The notes beneath the pieces are model-generated. The model saw only the letters and a list, made by a program, of their open reading frames with translations, ran no database searches and had not been told where the DNA came from. Made by a program: the position numbers and the translations under genes. From assembly GCA_025201845.1 (NCBI GenBank), contig MU604161.1, positions 1 through 14,232 on the forward strand: 14,232 bases of DNA, read 5' to 3'. Below, in pieces: positions 9,083 to 14,232 of this stretch. The DNA is from Martensiomyces pterosporus (taxonomy: Eukaryota; Kickxellomycota; Kickxellomycetes; Kickxellales; Kickxellaceae). Position 1 is the first letter of the stretch. Each line of letters starts with the position of its first letter.

Positions 9083-9198
9083 TCATGTGCAACAGTTATC
9101 TCTCACGGGTGTCCAGTGGACACCCGTGCGGGAAGGCATGTGTTGGCTTAGTTTCCTGTCGCCCTAGCGACATGGCTTCTTGTGCTCCTTAGCTGACC
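9083..9198 (-). repeat. Right copy of the 116-bp inverted repeat
   Basis: The reverse complement matches 7401-7516 without gaps at about 82%. It contains a perfect 11-bp stem with a 3-nt loop (CACGGGTGTCC 9104-9114, GGACACCCGTG 9118-9128) and a second perfect 6-bp stem (9157-9162 with 9167-9172). The second stem is identical in the left copy while the loop differs, which suggests that the fold rather than the exact loop has been kept. Confidence 0.85.
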
Positions 9199-9528
9199 CT
9201 GCTATGGGGACTCTCCTAGTTTCTTGGGTTTTAGCTAGGTCTATTGGAAATAGATTGGCTCACCTACCAGTTTTCATATAGCTTTCAACATGTCTAACCG
9301 AGCGATGACACTGCAGTATCCACTAATTTGATCAGTAGCATGTGCAAAGCTGCTGTCTGGCTGACTTACAACTATGGTATGGAATTGTATTCAACTTTCA
9401 TAAAAGCTAGGGCTACATGTGCAGCAATGGTGCTGTGAATGAAAGCAATGCCGTCCGCCTACCGCAATTTTGTCGCAGGGAAAAAGGTTGGAACGCACCC
9501 GTTAAAACCCTGCCAGCGTTCGTGTATC
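9199..9528. other. Gene-free stretch between the repeat and the 49-aa peptide gene
   Basis: No supported gene. A plus-strand ATG frame from 9417 runs antisense through the 49-aa peptide gene; it has no signal peptide and no conserved feature, so I treat it as chance. The downstream part probably holds the 3' UTR of the 49-aa gene. Confidence 0.45.
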
Positions 9529-9678
9529 TTAGCCACCTCTGCAGTGGGCAGCGCAGTTTGACATGCATTTGCCCTGATAGTCACCTACGCAATCTCTTCT
9601 GCAGCCATCTAGGCATTCGTCGCCCGATGCTATGAGTGCGAGCGATGCAATAGCGAGTGTAATGAGAATGAGCTTCAT
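9529..9678 (-). CDS. Secreted six-cysteine mini-peptide, 49 aa
   Basis: A 49-aa protein starting at ATG 9676-9678. The longer in-frame opening upstream crosses the TATA-like sequence, so this ATG is preferred. Residues 1-19 are a classic signal peptide (MKLILITLAIASLALIASG). The roughly 30-residue mature peptide has exactly six cysteines at 22, 26, 30, 38, 42 and 46, a symmetric C-x3-C-x3-C-x7-C-x3-C-x3-C spacing. Two C-x3-C-x3-C arms around a short Gly-Asp-Tyr-Gln-Gly turn suggest a disulfide-clamped helical hairpin (alpha-hairpinin-like), which is inference from spacing. Such peptides in other organisms include antimicrobial, inhibitor and effector types; which applies here cannot be told. 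It is divergent from the pseudogene at 9795, with 116 bp between the start codons. Confidence 0.75.
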   Translation of the reverse strand: MKLILITLAIASLALIASGDECLDGCRRDCVGDYQGKCMSNCAAHCRGG

Positions 9679-9713
9679 CTTTGGTCTGTAGTGTTGTAAT
9701 TTGTGTTTGTATG

Positions 9714-9726
9714 TATATATAAAAGG
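9714..9726 (+). promoter_or_regulatory. TATA box shared by divergent small genes
   Basis: TATATATAAAAGG contains a canonical plus-strand TATAAAAG about 70 nt before the ATG-like codon of the broken copy at 9795. Read on the minus strand, the same AT stretch lies about 36 nt upstream of the 49-aa peptide ATG. It may serve one or both directions. Confidence 0.5.
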
Positions 9727-9794
9727 AAAAGGAATAAGAGTGCCCGTCTCCACGCTGTGCAAGACATGGGCGAGTTATATACTCATCATGAAAC

Positions 9795-9986
9795 ATGCTA
9801 TACATTATTTACTGTGTCGCAGTGTTATTTTGCTTCCCACCAGCATGTTTAGGTGTCTCCATGTAGAATGTGCACCACATTGCTCCTTTAAACGCAAGCA
9901 CACATCCTACTATGCTATTTACTTTCTGCTTTTCCCTGTGCCATGTCCTAACAGCGGGCAGCTATTTTCATTGTACTCTTGGTTGA
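9795..9986 (+). pseudogene. Broken paralogue of the 57-aa small secreted protein
   Basis: The reading frame from ATG 9795 aligns codon for codon, with no insertion or deletion, to the intact ORF at 8741 (constant offset of 1054 bp). Codon 24, a tryptophan TGG in the intact copy, is TAG here (9864-9866). Beyond it the frame continues to TGA at 9984-9986, keeping Leu41-Phe42-Thr43 and Ser47-Leu48-Cys49, and would be longer than the intact copy by six codons. The gap-free alignment over 136 bp (about 66% nucleotide identity by my count, many transitions) shows real homology rather than chance. One nonsense change suggests recent loss, or stop-codon readthrough if the gene is still used. Confidence 0.65.
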
Positions 9987-10564
9987 TGCAGCAGTGCATG
10001 ACTAGAGAGTAAAAAGGAGGCCGACAACAAGAGAGATTCCGCGTTAGAAGGGGTATTTTCCTTCATTGCTTGCTTACCTATCACACAGTGGTCGTGGATT
10101 CTGGGTGCCCTGATGGATGAATGCCAGAGTGGTGTAAATTGCATGTCATGAGATGTGTCGGGGGCGTTCTTGTGCTGTCCGTGTCCGGAGTATTCGTGTG
10201 AAAATCCTTTCTCATGTGTCTTCTACGTTGTTCTTCCCAGAGCATAGCTTTTTCTTTGTGGCTCTGGGCTTGTGTGGACTAAAAAGCGAAATGCAATGAT
10301 CCTGAATAATGGAGAGTGCCTGCACCCTGCTGTCCCAGCTGTTCATTGTTAAGAGCGGTTTTTTTTTGAACAATCACATATGAGCAACAGCATTGACCCT
10401 TGTTTCCAGCAGCAGCAGGGGTTAGACGCGACAAATGATGGCCAGTGCACAAGCTGCTTGCTTGCAAGGTGTTGCGCAATACTTACCGACAGAGTGGCAC
10501 GCTGTGAGCATCTGTCTTTTCTCATCCCCGACAAGCATACGCAGCTTAATAGGTTGTGACCAGG

Positions 10565-10604
10565 TTTACTGTCTACATGCTAAGAGTGTGCATGTAATAG
10601 TAAA
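10565..10604. repeat. Imperfect hairpin
   Basis: TTTACT and TACATGC on the left (10565-10570, 10574-10580) pair with GCATGTA and AGTAAA on the right (10590-10596, 10599-10604). A 9-nt loop and a 3/2-nt internal bulge interrupt the stem, giving thirteen paired bases. No gene adjoins it directly; it could be a remnant of a small inverted-repeat element or an RNA structure. Confidence 0.5.
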
Positions 10605-10744
10605 CTGAGTGTGGTGCAGCTGGGTGATATATACAACCATCCCTCCATGCATACATAAGCACTATGCAGCTCTAGAAAACTTCCCACGTCTGTGTGGACA
10701 ACGTGGCGTACCAGCGCTTGGATTGTTCCCAACAAGCAGCTATG

Positions 10745-10760
10745 TACGTCGTATGACGTA
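10745..10760. promoter_or_regulatory. TGACGT-containing palindrome (bZIP-like site)
   Basis: TACGTC and GACGTA form a perfect 6-bp inverted repeat around GTAT and include TGACGTA, the half-site bound by ATF/CREB-type bZIP factors. No clear target gene lies next to it, so a regulatory role is speculative. Confidence 0.25.
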
Positions 10761-11526
10761 AACACCCCTGACAGCCCTTGCACAATGAAACACTATACGT
10801 TGTACATGTCTAGTCTGTATTCAAGTCCCCATGTCCTACACAATGCTGTCTCTCCCCATTTGATTTTTGAGAACCAAGTGTGGTGGCAACAGTCCAGAGA
10901 GCATTGCTAAACAGGCGAGATAAGCTGATGAGCGGTGCCCACCACAGCCTATTTGGCAGTGATAATAAAAAGAAACGGTAGCAGAAAACTTTCGCTTCGA
11001 CAGCTGTGGCCCCCTTTGGATGGCTGGCTCCTCGACGAGAAACGACACAAGACAGCCGCTTTTGTACCTGCTCTAATCTTACTCTGTCTCATCTCTGGTG
11101 CTGCCAGTAATGCTGATTTTTGCTCTTGCTTCTGCCAGCCATGCAGACGTACGAGTGTCAACGACGACTCGCTTTGAGGCAGGAGCGTGTGAACAGGGGG
11201 TATTCCTCGTTCCGTAGCATAGCACATGGGAACACCGCTGAGCTCATGACCTACACACATTGTTGGTGCATTCCAAATCAATGTCCTAAACCACTCCTAT
11301 TCGTACACAGCGACATTCAAGCAACCGCAAATACATGGCACCGTAGAGACGCGACAGCAGCATGGTGACTCGGGGGAGGGGCTTTGGCATCCTTTCCTTC
11401 TCTTTGATGCTTTCAACAAAACGTATATTAGCACCCTCTGGCACTTGGTGTCACCACCCTACTCCACATTTCTCTGATCAATTGCTTTATCAAACTACTT
11501 GAGACGTACTCTACCTCGCTACAACA

Positions 11527-12087
11527 ATGAGACACTACTGTGGTATACTTGCTGCCTATTCATGCCTGATTGGGGCCAACCCGTTCAGCTTTGAGATGGC
11601 ATCAGGCGGAGAGGTTGGATTATACAACGATGAAACCCCGCAGGTGCACGTGGATGGATCTGGAGTCGTGTTCCGAGTCCCAGGACGGGGTGGAGACGCA
11701 TACTGCGAGTTTGGTGCAAACCTGATCAACGGCAACAGGATTGAGGGCTTTGTGGAGACTTACAACGGATGGGAAGGAAGGTGGAGGCCGCTATCCTACT
11801 ACAAACCTTCACAGAAGTGGATAATGCTCAACGAGGGCGTGGCTGCCGCTGGAGACTCCACATTCAGAGTAATAGACTCTGGGAACCCCGACACATGGTG
11901 TCTCCAGCTGTACACGGGTGGAGGCTGGAAGAACCTGCATGTGAGCACTGGTGGGCTAGACAGATTTATCTCTCCAACATCCCAGCCGTACTGCTTCGAA
12001 ATCAAGCTGAAGAACCACGCCGACTGCTTCAAGCCACCAAACTACCAACACGCCGAAAAGGTGTTTATCGACCAGTCCTACTTCTGA
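11527..12087 (+). CDS. Orphan secreted Trp/Gly-rich protein, 186 aa
   Basis: ATG at 11527, in an ACAACA context, to TGA 12085-12087. Residues 1-18 are a probable signal peptide (ILAAYSCLIGAN). The mature protein has four cysteines (60, 125, 156, 167), enough for two disulfides, and alternating hydrophobic/polar strands rich in Trp, Tyr and Gly (GSGVVFRVPG at 44-53, GWEGRWRPLSYY at 81-92, WCLQLYTGGGWKNL at 124-137). This composition suggests an all-beta extracellular domain such as a lectin-like or beta-sandwich fold, but I recognise no family motif. The frame is clean, with no introns needed. A TATA-like box lies 97 nt upstream and ATTAAA at 12109-12114 follows the stop. It is the most complete gene in the secreted-protein stretch. 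Confidence 0.8.
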   Translation: MRHYCGILAAYSCLIGANPFSFEMASGGEVGLYNDETPQVHVDGSGVVFRVPGRGGDAYCEFGANLINGNRIEGFVETYNGWEGRWRPLSYYKPSQKWIMLNEGVAAAGDSTFRVIDSGNPDTWCLQLYTGGGWKNLHVSTGGLDRFISPTSQPYCFEIKLKNHADCFKPPNYQHAEKVFIDQSYF

Positions 12088-12108
12088 TATCTGCACAGGC
12101 AGGAGATA

Positions 12109-12114
12109 ATTAAA
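12109..12114 (+). terminator. Polyadenylation signal ATTAAA of the 186-aa gene
   Basis: ATTAAA 22 bp after the stop, the most common variant of AATAAA. Confidence 0.45.
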
Positions 12115-12511
12115 GCCCTGACCAGGTTTTCTTGCAGCTTCTTTTACTGGCATTTGTATGGGCCGAAGCTAGCCTTGCACTTTTCCGAGAGTTAGTGACA
12201 TATAGCTTAACTGAAATATAGTGCTGGCGGGTTGGGCAAAGCAAAGGATAGTAATATATATATATTATAATAAGAGCAAAGTGCTTGGTTACGAAGCTAA
12301 AGAACAACTGAGAAGAAAAGCAGGATCATCGAAGTGTTGGCGGGATCGGATGCCGCTCTGTTAGGAGCGCCAACCATGCCCTGGTTGAGAAGCACATAAA
12401 TATCTCCACAGGCCTGGTTTTCCCTTGGTTGTTCCTTAGCTCCGCAACCAACCCCTTCGCTATTTTTTAATACACTTGCCCTACACTTTGCTTTGCTTGC
12501 CTATACAACAG
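12115..12511. other. Intergenic stretch with AT dinucleotide run and hairpin
   Basis: Contains an alternating AT tract at about 12252-12266, a perfect 6-bp hairpin CAACCA/TGGTTG (12371-12376 with 12382-12387), and an ATAAATAT box at 12396-12403, 109 nt before the next ATG. No gene seen. Confidence 0.45.
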
Positions 12512-12697
12512 ATGTACAAAGTGGCACAGCTCTTGTTTGGAGCGATACTCGCTGCCCATCCTGCCCAACACCCAGGCTATTTCACAAGGCGAAGGAAGGT
12601 GGATCAGCAAAGGGTCTCCTGCAAAAAGAGGCAGCCAGCCATGGGATTCCTGCTGTCACCCATGAAGAGCAATGGAATTCACTATACCTCGGCATGA
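12512..12697 (+). CDS. Putative small secreted basic peptide, 61 aa
   Basis: ATG 12512 (context ACAACAG, like the gene at 11527) to TGA. Residues 1-15 look like a signal peptide (MYKVAQLLFGAILAA). The remainder is basic, with Arg-Arg-Arg-Lys at 26-29 and Lys-Lys-Arg at 44-46, possible Kex2-type processing sites that would release a roughly 15-residue tail, and one cysteine (43). The signal-peptide region resembles that of the 186-aa protein over a few residues (ILAA). The evidence is a plausible leader and promoter spacing only; a second frame through the same DNA is also open, so this could be a decayed or spliced gene. Confidence 0.35.
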   Translation: MYKVAQLLFGAILAAHPAQHPGYFTRRRKVDQQRVSCKKRQPAMGFLLSPMKSNGIHYTSA

Positions 12698-13496
12698 ATG
12701 CTCTGACGTTGCCTCCTTGCATGCGCATGTCTGTGGAAGGGGGCTGAGATGTGTGAGCTGCCCTGTCAACCTCTGCTTGTTTATCTGCTACTTGTCACCA
12801 GAAACAAAGGCATCTCTGTCCTCAGCTGTTGTTGTGCCGGGTGGCTGCGAAGGGGACACATCGAATGCCACTGCACGTATACCCAAAAATCGATAGTTCT
12901 CCTCCCCCTCTCTCAAACAAGGACAGCAGAGGACTAGCTGCAGCAGTGCATTTGGTTTGCTGCTCTGTGCATAGTGCTAGCGAGCACAAGCAACAAAGAA
13001 CAATGCACACTGGATGCAAAATGGAACAGGGGGATTGTGACGGTTGTGCCACCCTTCCATTCCATGCAGAAAATGGGAAAACCACGCAGTGCATGAAGGC
13101 ACTGAACATGGTGCATGTTTCTTCTCTCGATGGCCACTTTGCAGAGGTTCAAACCCTGCCACCCAAGCATTACGCCATGGCAACTTTGGGAGCATTGACA
13201 GCCAAATCCCTCTGCCCATGAGAGTTACTTTTTCGATTCGCTGCCTGGGGATGGTGGGCTGCCGTAGTTGAGGAATCACTGGAGAGTGCGCTTGCACAAC
13301 AGCAAAAAGGCGGTGTTGTCTGTCCACATGGACAAGAGCAGCATGGGCGCCACATTTGCTGCCCTGTTGAATGGATGAAACCAACGGCTTCTCTTCACCA
13401 GGCAAGGCCTTGCTCATTTCTACTCACATTCACGTAGCACACCCCTTCACTCTCTCTTTCTCATTCTAATCAGCACCATACTTTAAGACACCTGCA
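12698..13496. other. 800-bp stretch upstream of the methyltransferase gene
   Basis: No supported gene. Two ATG-initiated minus-strand frames (12977-13417, 146 codons; 12822-13109, 95 codons) and a plus-strand frame of about 120 codons ending at 13221 overlap each other and show no recognisable motifs. A pyrimidine-rich stretch at about 13441-13470 is probably the core promoter or leader of the gene at 13497. Confidence 0.45.
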
Positions 13497-14232
13497 ATGT
13501 TTTTGCAAGCCAGCACTCGCTCCATCAAGAGCAGGACGCTCAATCTGGCATCGATTTCTGTCGTTTCCGTCCGAGGACTGTCAGTGACTGCTGGACCAAA
13601 ACAACAGCATAACTCACCTCACATGGAGCCGCTTACGAGTAGCAGAGGCAACGGTGATCGTGACTCGGCACCTGCTGGCTCCAAGGCAGAGGTAATGAAC
13701 GATGTGTACTGGAAGGCTGCCGAAGAGTTTACACGACTAAGCAGCATTATGACATTGGGCAACCACGCTCGGTGGAAATCAATTTTTGTCAAGAAGATGG
13801 CACCCTCTCCTGGCGAAAGGCTGCTCGACGTTGCCGGAGGCACATGCGAGATTGCCATGCGCTACCTGAAATACCAGGACGAGGTGAACCGCGACCGCAC
13901 GTCAACTGTCCACGTGGTGGACTTTAACCCCGGGATGCTCTCTGTGGGCAAGCGCCGCTTGGCAGACACGCAGTGGATGCGCGATGGCCGTGTCACATTT
14001 GCCCATGGCGACGCTGAAAATCTTGTTGATATCCCGGACAACTCGTTCGACGCATACAGCATCTCTCTGGGAATGCACAACCTGGAAAACAGGGAAAAGG
14101 CACTGAGTGAGGCGTACCGTGTGCTGAAGCCCGGTGGTCGGTTTGCGTGCTTGGAGCATAGCCATAGCGACTCGCCAATCGTACGCTCTGTCCTCGACTG
14201 GCATTGCTACAAATTCAATCCCTTCGTAGTTA
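13497..14232 (+). CDS. COQ5: UbiE/COQ5-family mitochondrial methyltransferase (3' truncated)
   Basis: The frame is open from ATG 13497 to the window edge (245 codons). Residues 1-30 are rich in Arg/Ser/Thr without acidic residues (MFLQASTRSIKSRTLNLASI at the start), a typical mitochondrial presequence. SAM-binding motif I LLDVAGGTCEIA is at 109-120, the acidic loop HVVDFNPGML at 139-148, motif II GDAENL at 171-176 with SFDAYSISLG at 183-192, and EAYRVLKPGGRFACLE at 205-220, which is diagnostic of UbiE/COQ5. COQ5 performs the C-methylation in ubiquinone biosynthesis on the matrix side of the inner membrane. The region normally reading KYDxMNDxMSxGxHRxWK is altered (EEFTRLSSIMTLGNHARWK, 76-94), and the usual FGIRN is LGMHN (191-195). 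It may be a divergent COQ5 or a paralogue with another substrate; the gene symbol is the best family match. Confidence 0.8.
   Translation, partial: MFLQASTRSIKSRTLNLASISVVSVRGLSVTAGPKQQHNSPHMEPLTSSRGNGDRDSAPAGSKAEVMNDVYWKAAEEFTRLSSIMTLGNHARWKSIFVKKMAPSPGERLLDVAGGTCEIAMRYLKYQDEVNRDRTSTVHVVDFNPGMLSVGKRRLADTQWMRDGRVTFAHGDAENLVDIPDNSFDAYSISLGMHNLENREKALSEAYRVLKPGGRFACLEHSHSDSPIVRSVLDWHCYKFNPFVV

Larger units (their letters stand above)
9987..11526. other. 1.5-kb gene-poor stretch
   Basis: I find no gene I can support. Open frames here mostly lack ATG or a recognisable product. Structures seen: an 8-bp perfect inverted repeat (CCCAGAGC 10236-10243, GCTCTGGG 10261-10268); a longer imperfect hairpin at 10565-10604; a TACGTC-GTAT-GACGTA palindrome at 10745-10760. 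A strong minus-strand donor (GTAAGT at about 10489-10494) hints at a small spliced transcript. The last 100 bp form the promoter of the 186-aa gene, with TATATTA at 11424-11430, 97 nt before its ATG. Confidence 0.5.

Noticed and set aside
9417..9635. 72-codon plus-strand ORF
   Set aside because: Antisense overlap with the 49-aa peptide gene, which has a clear signal peptide and regular cysteines; this frame has neither.
10148..10201. 17-codon hydrophobic ORF resembling a signal peptide
   Set aside because: Ends immediately after the hydrophobic stretch with no convincing splice donor or second exon.
13145..13164. GGTTCAAACC, resembling a tRNA B box
   Set aside because: The T-stem has mismatches and no anticodon or acceptor arm can be drawn, so no tRNA or SINE is called.
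12977..13417. 146-codon ATG-initiated minus-strand ORF
   Set aside because: Overlaps other open frames on both strands, has no signal peptide or motif and no homologous copy in the window; chance cannot be excluded.

Overview
The window looks like a chromosomal segment of a fungus. It carries a full-size PDR-type ABC transporter with fungal-style degenerate nucleotide-binding sites, a GLE1 mRNA-export factor and a mitochondrial COQ5-like methyltransferase. The conserved genes have no introns in their coding regions, 3' ends are short with AATAAA/ATTAAA signals, and several promoters have TATA boxes. An early-diverging lineage with compact genes (for example Kickxellomycotina) is plausible, but this is inference and the taxon cannot be fixed from the sequence.

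Layout. 1-172: C-terminal end of an unrecognised plus-strand gene, converging on the next gene with 69 bp between the stops. 242-4618 (minus): PDR/CDR-type ABC transporter, 1458 aa, with a candidate 5'UTR intron at 4660-4764. 4619-5520: divergent intergenic region. 5521-7296 (plus): GLE1, 591 aa. 7322-13496: a gene-poor, AT-richer stretch holding only short, apparently secreted, mostly cysteine-containing proteins. 13497-end (plus): start of a UbiE/COQ5-family methyltransferase, cut by the window edge.

The 7.3-13.4 kb stretch is the unusual part. It holds a 181-aa protein with 26 cysteines in repeated modules (7748-8293, minus); a previously hidden 57-aa secreted-type ORF (8741-8914, plus); a 49-aa peptide with a symmetric six-cysteine spacing (9529-9678, minus); a broken paralogue of the 57-aa ORF (9795-9986, plus, one internal TAG); a 186-aa orphan secreted protein (11527-12087, plus); and a 61-aa secreted-type ORF (12512-12697, plus). 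The two copies of the 57-aa gene each sit divergently beside a cysteine-rich gene, so the arrangement occurs twice. The first pair lies inside a 116-bp, about 82% identical, gap-free inverted repeat (7401-7516 and 9083-9198). This repeat carries conserved hairpins and has a possible 5-bp target duplication outside it, so the roughly 1.8-kb block may be, or may once have been, a mobile unit carrying secreted-protein genes.

The conserved genes act in drug or lipid efflux, nuclear mRNA export and ubiquinone synthesis and do not form a pathway. The small genes could form an interaction or defence-type secretome cluster between two housekeeping genes, but no function can be assigned from sequence.
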